In this document: one piece after another, positions 1-11,165 of the stretch
How positions within the stretch are numbered: the first letter of the stretch is position 1
How the letters are laid out: each line of letters begins with the position of its first letter
Origin: Paracraurococcus ruber
GTDB taxonomy: Bacteria; Pseudomonadota; Alphaproteobacteria; Acetobacterales; Acetobacteraceae
NCBI RefSeq assembly: GCF_004353985.1
Contig: NZ_SMOA01000023.1
Span: forward strand, 1-46,035
Direction of reading: 5' to 3'
DNA length: 46,035 bases
Program-made: the position numbers and the translations under genes
The notes under the pieces: model-generated
The model's input: the letters and a program-made list of their open reading frames with translations, nothing else
Database searches by the model: none
Told to the model about the DNA's origin: nothing

Positions 1-830
1 ACCGCGCGGCGGCGGAGCGCATGCGCGCCCTCGGCCACCATCTCCATCGGCGGCGCCGCGGCGGGCGGCGCGCGACGCGACCGCAGGCCCCAGTTCCACA
101 GCGCCTCCGCCGGGATCGGCAGCACCAGGAACCAGTGTTCCAGCGTCGCCAGCGCCGCCAGCATGCCGAGGAAGGTGAAGCCCGCCGCCTGGAAGTCGCT
201 GGCGCCGGGCGCCAGCGCGACATGGAAGAGATAGGCGGTCAGCAGCGTCGCCAAGGTCACCGCGAAGGGAAACAGCAGGTTCATCGGCCGCCGCAGGAAG
301 AAGCTGCCGAGGTAGCGGAGATGCGGCGGCAGGAACTGCTCGTTCAGGTTGCGCGCGCCGAGGAAGACATTGAGCTTCGCGCTCTGCCGCATCCCCCAGA
401 TCAGCAGGTAGGTCCAGGTGCCGATCTGGTTCGGCTGGCCCCAGGTGACCGCCACCACCGCCACCGCGCCGGCGATGATCGCCAGTTCATGGTACAGGAT
501 GGCACGCAGCGCGAGCGTGAAGCGCCGCCAGCCCATGGCATCCGGCGGGCAGGGCGCGCGCGACGGGCCGGTGGCGAAGCCCATCAGGAAGGCCATCTCC
601 TGCCAGGCCCAGGCGAGCAGGCCGCAGGAGAAGGCGCAGTAGGCGCCGGTCACGCTGGCATCCGCGCTGCTGGCGGCCAGGCCCCAATAGGCCCCCGCCT
701 GCACCACGCTGGCGCCCGCCATGCTGCGCGGGTAGGTGCGCATCGGCAGCCCGTCCAGCCACAGGATCGCGCCGGTGCTGAACCACCAGATGAACAGCGC
801 GAACAGGGCGGGCAGCGCGAAATCGGCCAT
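1..830 (-). CDS. puhE: PuhE, photosynthetic complex assembly protein (3' end outside window)
   Basis: Membrane protein of the PuhE (DUF3623) family, which helps assemble the photosynthetic reaction centre and core antenna. About 276 codons are visible from an ATG at 830 and no stop is reached before the window edge; the family is about this long, so only a few residues should be missing. The translation is hydrophobic and rich in Trp and Phe, with several likely membrane segments, including one at the N-terminus (FALPALFALFIWWFSTG). It starts 6 bases after the acsF stop and is the last gene seen of the leftward bchF-puhE operon. The acsF-puhE order is the usual one in proteobacterial photosynthesis clusters. 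The C-terminus is not visible, so completeness is unknown. Confidence 0.85.
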   Translation of the reverse strand, partial: MADFALPALFALFIWWFSTGAILWLDGLPMRTYPRSMAGASVVQAGAYWGLAASSADASVTGAYCAFSCGLLAWAWQEMAFLMGFATGPSRAPCPPDAMGWRRFTLALRAILYHELAIIAGAVAVVAVTWGQPNQIGTWTYLLIWGMRQSAKLNVFLGARNLNEQFLPPHLRYLGSFFLRRPMNLLFPFAVTLATLLTAYLFHVALAPGASDFQAAGFTFLGMLAALATLEHWFLVLPIPAEALWNWGLRSRRAPPAAAPPMEMVAEGAHALRRRA

Positions 831-836
831 CGCTGG

Positions 837-1910
837 CTACCAGGCCGGCGCCATGCGGACCTGCGCCGGCAGGGCCGCGTGCTTGCCGGGGATCAGGTAG
901 AGCCGGGCGAAGGTCGCCGCCGCCGCCAGGCTGAGCCCGGCGCGGCGCAGCTTGCCGCCCAGGCCCTTCTGCGCCTTCGCCGCCGCCAGCTTCTCCGAGA
1001 TCCGGAACAGCCGGTCGAAGCCGCGCTGGAATTCCGGCCGGTCGGTGTCGAGCGTCACCGGGAAGACCTGCGTGCAGATCGCGGTGCAGCAGCGGAAGAC
1101 CTGGTTGTCGTAGTCGGTCGGCGTCATGCCGAGCGCCTTGTGGAATTCCGGCCGCGCATGGTCCCGCACATACATCGTGGCATAGACCGCGAGCTGAAAG
1201 AACTTCACCCAGAGCTTGTTCGTGCCGGTCAGCAGGTGCGGGTTGGCGCGCATCAGCAGGGCGAAGGCCTCGCCATGCCGGAACTCGTCGTTGCACCACT
1301 TCTCGAACCACTGGAAGATCGGGTGGAAGCGCAGTTCCGGATGCCGCTCGAACTGGCGGAAGATGGTGATGTAGCGGGCGTAGCCGATCTTCTCCGACAG
1401 GTAGGTCGCGTAGAAGATGAACTTCGGCGAGAAGTAGTGGTACTTCTTGGCCTTGGTCAGGAAGCCGAGGTCGACGCCGATCCCGATGTCCTTGAGCGCG
1501 TCGTTGATGAAGCCGGCATGGCGGGCCTCGTCGCGGCTCATCACCCCGAACAGGTCCTTCATGTCGGGGTTTTTCACCCGCTTGCGGATCTCCGCGTACA
1601 GCACGCAGCCGCTGAACTCGGCGGTCACGGAGGAGACGAGGAACTCCACCAGCTCCTTCTGCAGCGGCTCCGGCAGGTCTTCCAGGCGGAAGGCGTCGAA
1701 GGCCTCGCTGCGGACGAAATGCCCCTTGTTCGGGTCGGCCTTGAACTCCGCCATCAGCGCATCCCACTCGGCGCGGATATGGCTGACGTCGATGCGGTCC
1801 ATGGCATCGAAATCGGTGGTGTAGAAGCGCGGGCTCAGCACCGTCTCGCTGGTGGCGAGCCGCGTCGTCTCGTTCAGGCCGGCCTTCCGGGCCGGGGTGA
1901 CGGCGTTCAT
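837..1910 (-). CDS. acsF: AcsF, aerobic Mg-protoporphyrin IX monomethyl ester cyclase
   Basis: Diiron oxygenase that closes the fifth ring of Mg-protoporphyrin IX monomethyl ester using O2, giving protochlorophyllide. The 357-residue length fits the family. Ferritin-like diiron motifs are visible: EFSG near residue 98, DEARH at 127-131 and NDEFRH at 207-212. The start ATG overlaps the stop of the upstream small gene by four bases, which implies translational coupling. Having AcsF inside the puh operon, with no BchE visible, means chlorophyll synthesis can run under air. This is the main reason for calling the organism an aerobic phototroph. Identity is very secure; whether a bchE exists elsewhere in the genome cannot be seen. 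Confidence 0.97.
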   Translation of the reverse strand: MNAVTPARKAGLNETTRLATSETVLSPRFYTTDFDAMDRIDVSHIRAEWDALMAEFKADPNKGHFVRSEAFDAFRLEDLPEPLQKELVEFLVSSVTAEFSGCVLYAEIRKRVKNPDMKDLFGVMSRDEARHAGFINDALKDIGIGVDLGFLTKAKKYHYFSPKFIFYATYLSEKIGYARYITIFRQFERHPELRFHPIFQWFEKWCNDEFRHGEAFALLMRANPHLLTGTNKLWVKFFQLAVYATMYVRDHARPEFHKALGMTPTDYDNQVFRCCTAICTQVFPVTLDTDRPEFQRGFDRLFRISEKLAAAKAQKGLGGKLRRAGLSLAAAATFARLYLIPGKHAALPAQVRMAPAW

Positions 1911-2215
1911 GCTACCTCCTTCGGCTCGAAGCCGCAGTGATAGAGCTCGGTCAGCTCGAGGATCGCCGAGGCCTCGGTCCAGACCCGTTCAAGCCAGCCG
2001 GCGCGGTACACCGTGGCGCGGCAGGTGAAGCTGATCGCCTGCCCGTAATCGACGCCGGGCGGCACGCCATGCACCACCACGCGGTCGCCGGGGCGCAGCA
2101 TGACGCCTTCCGGGATGGCATGCGCGTGCAGGCTGTCGAAGGTCTGCTCGATATCGACCGTGCAGGGCACCTCCAGGGTGCGGCCGCCGGTCAGCCAGGA
2201 AAGGACGCTTCCCAT
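1907..2215 (-). CDS. Small conserved-type protein between puhC and acsF (function unknown)
   Basis: A 102-residue soluble protein with no motif I recognise. It has an ordered beta-like composition, three cysteines (near residues 18, 65 and 94) and the stretch [14 protein letters not shown] at about 41-54. It starts one base after the puhC stop and its own stop overlaps the acsF start in an ATGA. I recall short proteins of about 100 residues at this place in other acsF-containing clusters, so it is probably real and tied to the cyclase or to reaction-centre assembly, but that role is inferred from position only. A stand-alone cyclase accessory subunit (BciE/Ycf54-like) is one idea to test; I see no direct sequence support for it. 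Confidence 0.75.
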   Translation of the reverse strand: MGSVLSWLTGGRTLEVPCTVDIEQTFDSLHAHAIPEGVMLRPGDRVVVHGVPPGVDYGQAISFTCRATVYRAGWLERVWTEASAILELTELYHCGFEPKEVA

Positions 2216-2216
2216 C

Positions 2217-2669
2217 TTACTTGGACCCCTCGGTCAGCAGGAGCCTGAGGAAGACGTCCTTGTTCGTCTCCCCGAAGGCGTTCAGCTCGATCACGCGGTC
2301 CGTCGCCAGGTCCTGCAGCGTGACGCGGCCATCGCGCCAGGCCGCCAGGCGGAACGGCACCTCCGGCCCGACATCCGATTGCCGGCGGGGGCGGGAGATG
2401 GCGCGCAGCGCGCCGCGGACGAAGCCGTTGGTGCCGGGGTCGAAGACCTGCACCTCGGCGCCACTGGCCGCGTCGCGCGCCAGGATGGCACCATCCGCCC
2501 GGTCCTCGAAGCGGAATTCCCGCACCCGCAGCGGCGCCCCCTGCGGGGAGGCATCCGCCCCGCCTGCCAGGCCGAAGCCGTCGGTGACGAACAGCGTGAA
2601 GAGCAGCAGCCCAAGGCCGGCATAGGCGGGCCCCCGGGGTATCGTCCTGATCGCGTCGCGCGCCTGCAT
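2217..2669 (-). CDS. puhC: PuhC, photosynthetic complex assembly protein
   Basis: PuhC-family protein needed for normal amounts of reaction centre and light-harvesting 1 complex in purple bacteria. It has 150 residues with a single N-terminal membrane segment (about residues 14-30, AYAGLGLLLFTLFVTDG) and a periplasmic domain containing RFEDRADG and the C-terminal GETNKDVFLRLLL, typical of the family. The ATG at 2669 is preceded by a strong purine-rich ribosome site (GGGAGGGGAGGA), which decides the start over longer in-frame options. It lies 20 bases after puhB. Length and order (puhA-puhB-puhC) match the known operon. Confidence 0.92.
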   Translation of the reverse strand: MQARDAIRTIPRGPAYAGLGLLLFTLFVTDGFGLAGGADASPQGAPLRVREFRFEDRADGAILARDAASGAEVQVFDPGTNGFVRGALRAISRPRRQSDVGPEVPFRLAAWRDGRVTLQDLATDRVIELNAFGETNKDVFLRLLLTEGSK

Positions 2670-2689
2670 GAGGTCCTCCCCTCCCTCGT

Positions 2690-3346
2690 TCAGGCGGCCT
2701 GCGGGGCCGGCAGGTCGCCGGTGCCCGGGGCCTTGCCCGGCACCGCCACCGCCTGCACCGGCACCGCGGCCGCGCCCGCCAGCGCCCGCGCCAGGATCTG
2801 CGCGACGGCCGGGGCATCCGCCACCGCGCGCAGCGTCGGCTGCGGCCGCAGCAGGTGCCAGGGCCGGGCATGCGGCCAGAAGAACAGGTAGCTGACGCGG
2901 TGCGGCTTCAGGATCGAAAGGCTGATGTCGCCCGACCCGTCCGCATGCACCTTGGCCGCCGCGTTGTGCACCAGCGCGAAGGGCAGGTTGGCGGTGACCG
3001 ACAGCGCCATGCCGAAGCGCATCACCACCCGCTTGTTGGTGATGGTGTAGGCGGTGGTCCGCGCCACGCCCGAGGCGAGGGCGAGGCCGAGCAGCAGCAC
3101 CAGCAGCGAGGGCAGCAGGAACCACAGCGCATCCAGCGCCGTGACCCCGATGCTGGCCCCGGCGAGCAGCACCGAGACCATGCGCGCCATCACCAGTGCG
3201 GCGAAGTAGAGCGAGAGGCCGGGCAGGTGCAGCGCCCGCAGCGCGAAGGCCCGGCGGTCCGGCCGCCCCTGCCAGAGGATCTGCTCCCCCTCCGGCAGCC
3301 TTTCGGGCAGGCCCCAGACCGGCTCGTACTCGTGTTCCTTGATCAC
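2690..3346 (-). CDS. puhB: PuhB, reaction-centre assembly protein
   Basis: Membrane protein of 218 residues that supports reaction-centre assembly. Hydrophobic segments lie at about 44-64 and 73-93. They are followed by a bacterial PH-like domain with the pattern TTAYTITNKRVVMR (97-110) and the family-typical ISLSILKPHR near 141. I chose the GTG at 3346 because it overlaps the puhA stop in GTGA, and residues 5-25 (HEYEPVWGLPERLPEGEQIL) match the usual PuhB N-terminus. A much longer open frame exists upstream but it runs inside puhA. The C-terminal 30 residues are Ala/Pro-rich and probably disordered. Confidence 0.93.
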   Translation of the reverse strand: MIKEHEYEPVWGLPERLPEGEQILWQGRPDRRAFALRALHLPGLSLYFAALVMARMVSVLLAGASIGVTALDALWFLLPSLLVLLLGLALASGVARTTAYTITNKRVVMRFGMALSVTANLPFALVHNAAAKVHADGSGDISLSILKPHRVSYLFFWPHARPWHLLRPQPTLRAVADAPAVAQILARALAGAAAVPVQAVAVPGKAPGTGDLPAPQAA

Positions 3347-4116
3347 AGCGCCGGCTCCTGCCGGTTCGGCGTGGCGTACATGTAGCCGCCGGCGAAGTAG
3401 GCGCTGACCTTGTCTTCCTCGAGCAGGGTGATCTGGTCGGGGTTCGCCAGGCGCGGCGCCGCCAGGAACTGGTCGGCCAGCAGGGCGCTGGTCTGCGCTT
3501 CCTTCTTCCTCGTGTCGAAATTCGCCACGCCGATCGGCAGCACCACCGCCCGCTCGTCGCCGCCCTGCACCGCCACCTCGATGTAGCGCAGCAGCACGTC
3601 GGACCGGTCCACCCAGACATCGCGCACGGTGCCTACCGTGCGGCCATCGGCGGTCACCATGTACCAGCCGCGCGGGTCGAAATCCTCCTCGGCGATCGAG
3701 TATTCCGTGGCGACGCGCAGCGGCACGATCTTCGGCAGGGCCGCGTCGTAGGTGAGGTCCGGCACATCGGCGCGCAGCGCATAGGCGGCGGGGCCGACGC
3801 CATCGGCCAGCGGGTTGCCGAGCGGCAGGGCGGGCGAGCCGGGCGTGCGGGCCGGCGGGGTCAGCAGCCCGTCCAGCATCCGCTCCTCCCGCCCCGCGAC
3901 GGTCGGGCCGCCATGCGCCAGGTTCCACACCTTGGGCTTCGGCGCGCTGCGCGGGTTGATGACCTGCAGCTGGCCGTTCACCTCATGCACCAGCGGGAAG
4001 CCTTCCCGCCGGTCCTCGTTCCGCAGGTACATGATCAGGACGATGAAGAACCCGTAGAAGAGGTAGAGCGACAGCAGGGCCAGGTCGAACTGGGTGCTGT
4101 AGGCGACATAGGTCAT
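3343..4116 (-). CDS. puhA: PuhA, photosynthetic reaction centre H subunit
   Basis: The H subunit caps the L-M reaction-centre core on the cytoplasmic side and guides proton delivery to quinone QB. The 257-residue length is normal. A single N-terminal membrane helix spans residues 11-31 (DLALLSLYLFYGFFIVLIMY) and is followed by NEDRREGFPL, a classical PuhA start. The rest is a PRC-barrel-type cytoplasmic domain with EYSIAEEDFDPRGW and ITLLEEDKVSAYFAGG near the end. It sits 18 bases after lhaA and its stop overlaps the puhB start. The puf genes for the L and M subunits and light-harvesting 1 are not in this window. Confidence 0.98.
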   Translation of the reverse strand: MTYVAYSTQFDLALLSLYLFYGFFIVLIMYLRNEDRREGFPLVHEVNGQLQVINPRSAPKPKVWNLAHGGPTVAGREERMLDGLLTPPARTPGSPALPLGNPLADGVGPAAYALRADVPDLTYDAALPKIVPLRVATEYSIAEEDFDPRGWYMVTADGRTVGTVRDVWVDRSDVLLRYIEVAVQGGDERAVVLPIGVANFDTRKKEAQTSALLADQFLAAPRLANPDQITLLEEDKVSAYFAGGYMYATPNRQEPAL

Positions 4117-4134
4117 GACGCGTTCTCCTCGCGC

Positions 4135-5574
4135 TCAGGAAGCTTCGCGCGGGCCGGCCAGCCCGATCCGCACGTGGTTCTGTTGCAGGGGGTCCGGGTG
4201 CAGCGACGTGCCCACCGGCCGGACCAGCGGGCCGATGGCTGCCATGGTGGCGAACAGCAGGACGATCTCGATCAGGTAGACCAGCACATAGCCGGTGACG
4301 GGCGTCGCCAGCGCCTCCCCCAGGCTGCCGCGCAGGGCGAGGCCCGAGACGGTGTCGCGCAGCACCCCGCCGATGGCGATGGCGCCGCCGGCGCAGGTGG
4401 CCTGCACCGCGCCCCAGGTGCCGAGGGCGAGGCCGATCTGCGCCGGCGGCGCGGCCCGCATGCAGGCGGTCAGCGTCGCGTGCAGGAACAGGCCGCCGCC
4501 ATAGCCGATGCAGGCGGCGCCGACGGCGAACAGCAGGCCGCTGCCGGCCGGCGCCGCGGCGATGACGCCGGCGAAGGCCGCCGCGCCGATCAGCGCGCCC
4601 ATCGCCGCGACCCGGTGCGCATCGCCGCCGGCCGAGATGCGCTTGGCGGCGCGGACGAAGCCGGCGATGCCGCCGGCCGCGAACCCCGCCGTCAGCAGCG
4701 TGGTCTGCGACACGGACAGGCCGAGGATCTGCCCGCCATAGGGTTCCAGCAGCACGTCCTGCATGGAGAAGGCGACGCTGCCGATGCCGACCGCGGTCAG
4801 CCGCCGGACCCACTGGTCGGACCGCCGCAGCGAGTCCCAGGCATCCTGGAAGGCCGGCCGGGCGCGGTCCGGGGCGGTGGCGACGGGGTTCCGCACCTCC
4901 TGCTTCCAGACCGCGACGAGGGTGAGGACGATGCTGACGACCGCTGCGCCCTGGATCACCTGGATCAGCCGCAGCTGGCTGAAATCCGCCAGCAGCGCGC
5001 CGAAGATCAGGGCGCTGAACAGCATGCCGAGGAGGAGGGCGACCGAGAGGAAGGCGACGACGCGCGGCTGCTGCTCGACCGGCGAGAGGTCGGTCGCCAG
5101 CGCCAGCCCCGCGGTCTGCACCGTGTGCAGCCCGGCGCCGACGATGAGGAAGGCGAGGCCGGCGGCCACCTGCCCGACGATCGGCGGGGCGAAGGTGTCG
5201 CCCGACAGGATGATCAGCGCGAAGGGCATCATCGCCAGCCCACCGAACACCCAGACCGAGCCGAACCAGATATAGGGCACCCGCTTCCAGCCCAGCACCG
5301 ACTTGTACTGGTCCGACCGGAAGCCGATCAGCGCCCGGAAGGGCGCGAAGACCACCGGCAGCGCGACCATCACCGCCACCAGCCAGGTCGGCACGCCCAG
5401 CTCGACGATCATCACCCGGTTCAGCGTGCCGATCAGCAGCACCATCACCATGCCGACCGAGACCTGGAACAGCGACAGCCGCGCCATGCGGCCGAGCGGC
5501 AGCGTTTCCGACGCCGCATCCGCGAAGGGCAGCAGGTCCGGGCTGATCTTCATCCAGGCGCGGGACAGCTTCAT
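4135..5574 (-). CDS. lhaA: LhaA, light-harvesting 1 assembly protein (PucC family)
   Basis: Twelve-helix membrane protein of the PucC/LhaA/Bch2 branch of the major facilitator superfamily, thought to deliver bacteriochlorophyll or help assemble light-harvesting 1. It has 479 residues; the N-terminal MKLSRAWMKISPDLLPF and the following RLSLFQVSVGMVMVLLIGTL and GFRSDQYKSVLGWKRVPYIW stretches are family hallmarks. It lies directly upstream of puhA, the standard place. Ten bases separate it from bchL, where bchM is normally found, so bchM is absent from its usual site. A second, more distant family member is encoded at 13490-14821. Confidence 0.94.
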   Translation of the reverse strand: MKLSRAWMKISPDLLPFADAASETLPLGRMARLSLFQVSVGMVMVLLIGTLNRVMIVELGVPTWLVAVMVALPVVFAPFRALIGFRSDQYKSVLGWKRVPYIWFGSVWVFGGLAMMPFALIILSGDTFAPPIVGQVAAGLAFLIVGAGLHTVQTAGLALATDLSPVEQQPRVVAFLSVALLLGMLFSALIFGALLADFSQLRLIQVIQGAAVVSIVLTLVAVWKQEVRNPVATAPDRARPAFQDAWDSLRRSDQWVRRLTAVGIGSVAFSMQDVLLEPYGGQILGLSVSQTTLLTAGFAAGGIAGFVRAAKRISAGGDAHRVAAMGALIGAAAFAGVIAAAPAGSGLLFAVGAACIGYGGGLFLHATLTACMRAAPPAQIGLALGTWGAVQATCAGGAIAIGGVLRDTVSGLALRGSLGEALATPVTGYVLVYLIEIVLLFATMAAIGPLVRPVGTSLHPDPLQQNHVRIGLAGPREAS

Positions 5575-5584
5575 GGCGCGGGCC

Positions 5585-6508
<924 letters not shown>

Positions 6509-8068
6509 TCAGCGCGAGAAATGGGCTTTGGCGTCGTAGAGCGTCTCGACCGTGATGCTCCGGATGCCGCGTTCCTCGGCGAAGCGCTCGGTGTTCCGGC
6601 GCGCCTTGCCGCGGACGAAGAAGGGAATCTTTTTCAGCTCGGCCTCGCCATCGGCCGTCCAGGCGATGGGGCCGGACGGCGCCTCCGCCACCGCGGCCTC
6701 GGCCGCCGCGACGGGCTGGCTGCCGCCGCCGAGATGGGACGGGGCGGCTTCCGCGTGGAACTCGAAATCCTCCCGGAACATGCCCAGCAGGTGTTCCTCG
6801 AGCCCCATCATCAGCGGGTGCACCCAGGCGTCGAAGAGGACATTCGCCCCCTCGAACCCCATCTGCGGGCTGTAGCGCGCCGGATAGTCCTGCACATGCA
6901 CCGGCGCCGAGATCACCGCGCAGGGGATGCCCAGGCGCTTGGCGATGTGCCGTTCCATCTGGGTGCCGAGGATCAGCTCCGGCTGGGCGGCCTGGATCGC
7001 CGCCTCCACCGCCAGGTAGTCCTCGGTGACCAGCGGCTCGACGTCGTAGAGCTTCGCCGCCTCCCGCACGTCGCGGGCGAATTCGCGGCTGTAGGTGCCG
7101 AGGCCGACGACCCTGAAGCCCATCTCCGCCGCCGCGACGCGCGCCGCGGCGACCGCATGGGTGGCATCGCCGAAGACGAAGACCCGCTTGCCGGTCAGGT
7201 AGTTGCTGTCGACGGACCTGGCATACCAGGCGGCCCGCGATCCCTCCGCCGCCAGCAGCGGCGCGGGGTCGAGTCCCGCCAGCGCCGCCACCTCCTCGAC
7301 GAAGGCGCGGGTGGCGTTGGTCCCGATCGGGATGGTGCGGGTCGCCTTCTGGCCGAAGCTGCGGGCCAGCCAGCCGGCCGCCTGCCCGGCGATCTCCGGG
7401 TAGAGCACCACGTTGAAATCCGCCTCGCCCAGCCGCGCCAGGTCGGCCGGCGCGGCGCCCATCGGCGCCACCACCCGCACCTCGACGCCGAGGCGGGCGA
7501 GCAGGCCGGCGATCTCCCGCACGTCGTCGCGGTGCCGGAAGCCGAGCCCGGTGGGGCCGAGGATGTTGCAGCTCGGCGCCACGCCCGGGCCGCGCGCCGG
7601 GCGCGGCGTGCCGGGCGGCGGCACCTGCGGGCCGGCCAGCGTCCGGACCAGCTGGTAGAAGGTCTCGCTGGCGCCCCAGTTCTCCTTCTTGGAGTAGCTG
7701 GGCAGTTCCAGCGGCACCACCGGCACCGGCAGGCGCAGCGCCTTCGCCAGGCCGCCGGGATCGTCCTGGATCAGCTCCGCCGTGCAGCTCGCGCCGACGA
7801 TCATCGCCTGCGGCTGGAAGCGGTCATAGGCATCCTGCACGGCGGTCTTGAACAGCTCCGCCGTGTCGCCGCCCAGGTCGCGGGCCTGGAAGGTGGTGTA
7901 GGTGACCGGCGGGCGGGCCTGGCGCCGCTCGATCATGGTGAACAGCAGGTCGGCATAGGTGTCGCCCTGCGGGGCATGCAGCACGTAGTGCAGCCCCGTC
8001 ATCCCGGTGGCGACGCGCATCGCCCCCACATGCGGCGGCCCCTCATAGGTCCAGACGGCGAGCTGCAT
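6509..8068 (-). CDS. bchB: BchB, catalytic subunit of dark protochlorophyllide reductase
   Basis: Forms the (BchN-BchB)2 component that reduces ring D of protochlorophyllide. With the ATG at 8068 it has 519 residues, normal for BchB. The family-typical start [15 protein letters not shown] and Asp36 in [10 protein letters not shown] are present; this aspartate is the unusual fourth ligand of the NB 4Fe-4S cluster. The C-terminal region ends in the small conserved domain with a [11 protein letters not shown] motif near residue 480. A longer in-frame reading to 8881 lies inside bchN and is not the gene. It starts 4 bases after bchN ends. Confidence 0.97.
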   Translation of the reverse strand: MQLAVWTYEGPPHVGAMRVATGMTGLHYVLHAPQGDTYADLLFTMIERRQARPPVTYTTFQARDLGGDTAELFKTAVQDAYDRFQPQAMIVGASCTAELIQDDPGGLAKALRLPVPVVPLELPSYSKKENWGASETFYQLVRTLAGPQVPPPGTPRPARGPGVAPSCNILGPTGLGFRHRDDVREIAGLLARLGVEVRVVAPMGAAPADLARLGEADFNVVLYPEIAGQAAGWLARSFGQKATRTIPIGTNATRAFVEEVAALAGLDPAPLLAAEGSRAAWYARSVDSNYLTGKRVFVFGDATHAVAAARVAAAEMGFRVVGLGTYSREFARDVREAAKLYDVEPLVTEDYLAVEAAIQAAQPELILGTQMERHIAKRLGIPCAVISAPVHVQDYPARYSPQMGFEGANVLFDAWVHPLMMGLEEHLLGMFREDFEFHAEAAPSHLGGGSQPVAAAEAAVAEAPSGPIAWTADGEAELKKIPFFVRGKARRNTERFAEERGIRSITVETLYDAKAHFSR

Positions 8069-8072
8069 GGCG

Positions 8073-9952
<1,880 letters not shown>

Positions 9953-10107
9953 CCCTTGACATTCCTCTGTCCCAGGGGTCCGCTCAGACACCGGTTCCCG
10001 GCGAGCCCTGTCACGATTGCGCTCCCGATGGCCGGGATCGAAACCCTGCAGCGGACCTCTCCAGACCCCGGTGCACCTCCCGCGGCGACCATCCTTCGTA
10101 GGGAAAG

Positions 10108-10135
10108 GCTATGGCCGCCGCCTTCACAGTGTCAA
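10108..10135 (-). promoter_or_regulatory. Candidate sigma-70-like promoter for bchF operon
   Basis: On the minus strand TTGACA (10135-10130) is followed after 16 bases by CATAGC (10113-10108), a perfect -35 box with a weak -10. The -35 lies inside the putative operator at 10130-10147, so a bound repressor would exclude polymerase. Predicted by eye only. Confidence 0.4.
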
Positions 10136-10147
10136 GCTCGATTGACG
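10130..10147 (+). promoter_or_regulatory. Putative PpsR operator 1
   Basis: TGTCAAGCTCGATTGACG is an interrupted palindrome (TGTCAA / TTGACG) of the TGT-N12-ACR type bound by PpsR/CrtJ. It overlaps the leftward -35 box and abuts operator 2, sharing two bases with it. Its place in the control region next to ppsR itself is where autoregulation and bch control are expected. Confidence 0.6.
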
Positions 10148-10163
10148 TAAGGAAGGATTGACA
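10146..10163 (-). promoter_or_regulatory. Putative PpsR operator 2
   Basis: On the minus strand it reads TGTCAATCCTTCCTTACG, again TGT-N12-ACG. It overlaps the rightward TTGACA box at 10158-10163 and touches operator 1, so that 10130-10163 as a whole is a TGTCAA...TTGACA inverted repeat with a 22-base centre. Such paired sites suit cooperative binding of two PpsR units. Confidence 0.5.
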
Positions 10164-10187
10164 TCGGCTCGGCGGCGGGCCGATAAA
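10158..10187 (+). promoter_or_regulatory. Candidate sigma-70-like promoter for aerR-ppsR
   Basis: TTGACA at 10158-10163, an 18-base spacer and GATAAA at 10182-10187, lying 20-50 bases upstream of the aerR start. The -35 box is part of putative operator 2, so this promoter may be under PpsR autoregulation. Confidence 0.45.
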
Positions 10188-10208
10188 ATCCTCGACGGGG
10201 AGAAGCCC

Positions 10209-11108
10209 ATGGTGGCCTTGGGACACAGCGCCGCAGTCCGGGACCGGGCGGAGGATTCCTCCCTGTCCGCCGGCGGCTTCGCCGAGGCGCAGGCGATGCT
10301 CGACTTCTCCCTCCTCCCCCGGCGCGACTCCGGCCATGCCGCCCTGGCGGCGGCGATCGAGGCGGCGGTGCTGCCCCGCCTGGCCATGGCGCATGGCGCC
10401 GGCACCGCGGTGGCGGAGATGCAGTCCTTGCCCGACGCGGCCCCGACGACCGCCGACATCGAAGCGCTGTACCTGCTGCTGGTGGTCGATGACCGCGCCG
10501 GGGCGGACGCGCGGGTGGACGCGGTCAGCGCCCGCGGCGTGGCACGGGACCATCTCTTCCTCGACCTCTTCGCCCCCGTTGCGCGCCGGCTGGGCCAGGC
10601 CTGGGAAGACGATGCCTGCGACTTCGGCGCGGTGACCGTCGGCCTGCTCCGCCTGCAGCAGATGGTGCGCGCCCGCTCGCCCGACTTCGTGCCGCCGGTG
10701 CGGCCGCTGTCCGGCCCGCGGCGCGTGCTGCTGGCCCTGCCGCCGGGGGAGCAGCACAGCTTCGGCATCGAGATGCTGGCGGGGTTCTTCCGCCGCGCCG
10801 GCTGGGCGGTGTGGGACCCGGCGCCGCGCGGCCGCCGCGAGCTGGACCTGCTGCTGCGGCGCGAGGCCTTCGAGGTGGTCGGCTTCTCCGCCGGCAGCAG
10901 CGCGCGGCTCGACGGCATCGCCGACTGCATCCGCAGCGTCCGCCGCAGCGCCCTGAATTGCGGCGCCGGGGTCATGGTCGGCGGCCCGCTCTTCATGGCG
11001 CGGCCCGACTACGTCTCCCTCGTCGGCGCCGACGCGACGGCGACCGATGGACGGCAGGCCGTGCTGCAGGCCGAACGGCTGCTCTCGCTCTTGGCACGCC
11101 GGGACTGA
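10209..11108 (+). CDS. aerR: AerR/PpaA, B12-binding antirepressor of PpsR
   Basis: Cobalamin-binding regulator that, in Rhodobacter, binds B12 and modulates the repressor CrtJ/PpsR. It has 299 residues from the ATG at 10209, which has GGGGAGAA five bases upstream; a longer TTG-initiated reading would start inside the promoter. The N-terminal half is an AerR/PpaA-type helical region (Leu/Ala-rich, with LALVVDDRAGADARVDAVSA-like helices near residues 85-115). The C-terminal half is a B12-binding Rossmann domain with GEQHSFGIEMLAGFF near 180-194; His183 stands where the cobalt-ligating His of DxHxxG motifs lies, and GGPLF near 258 belongs to the base-binding side. It is followed by ppsR, the usual pair. 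Light or cobalamin sensing is inferred from the family. Confidence 0.9.
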   Translation: MVALGHSAAVRDRAEDSSLSAGGFAEAQAMLDFSLLPRRDSGHAALAAAIEAAVLPRLAMAHGAGTAVAEMQSLPDAAPTTADIEALYLLLVVDDRAGADARVDAVSARGVARDHLFLDLFAPVARRLGQAWEDDACDFGAVTVGLLRLQQMVRARSPDFVPPVRPLSGPRRVLLALPPGEQHSFGIEMLAGFFRRAGWAVWDPAPRGRRELDLLLRREAFEVVGFSAGSSARLDGIADCIRSVRRSALNCGAGVMVGGPLFMARPDYVSLVGADATATDGRQAVLQAERLLSLLARRD

Positions 11109-11122
11109 GCTAGATGCCCGTT

Positions 11123-11144
11123 AAGAGGAGGATAAAACCCTCTT
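11123..11144 (+). other. Small hairpin in the aerR-ppsR gap
   Basis: AAGAGG (11123-11128) and CCTCTT (11139-11144) can form a six-pair stem with a ten-base loop in the 57-base gap between aerR and ppsR. It could lower ppsR expression relative to aerR or be chance; there is no long T run. Confidence 0.25.
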
Positions 11145-11165
11145 TCGAAAAGGAAGTCTGCTCCT

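Noticed and set aside
21-1940. Long plus-strand open frame of about 639 codons
   Set aside because: It lies antisense to puhE and acsF; the product is Arg/Gly/Ala-rich with no motif, typical of antisense frames in high-GC DNA.
10158-10208. TTG start 17 codons earlier for aerR
   Set aside because: It would start inside the TTGACA promoter box; the ATG at 10209 has a good ribosome site.
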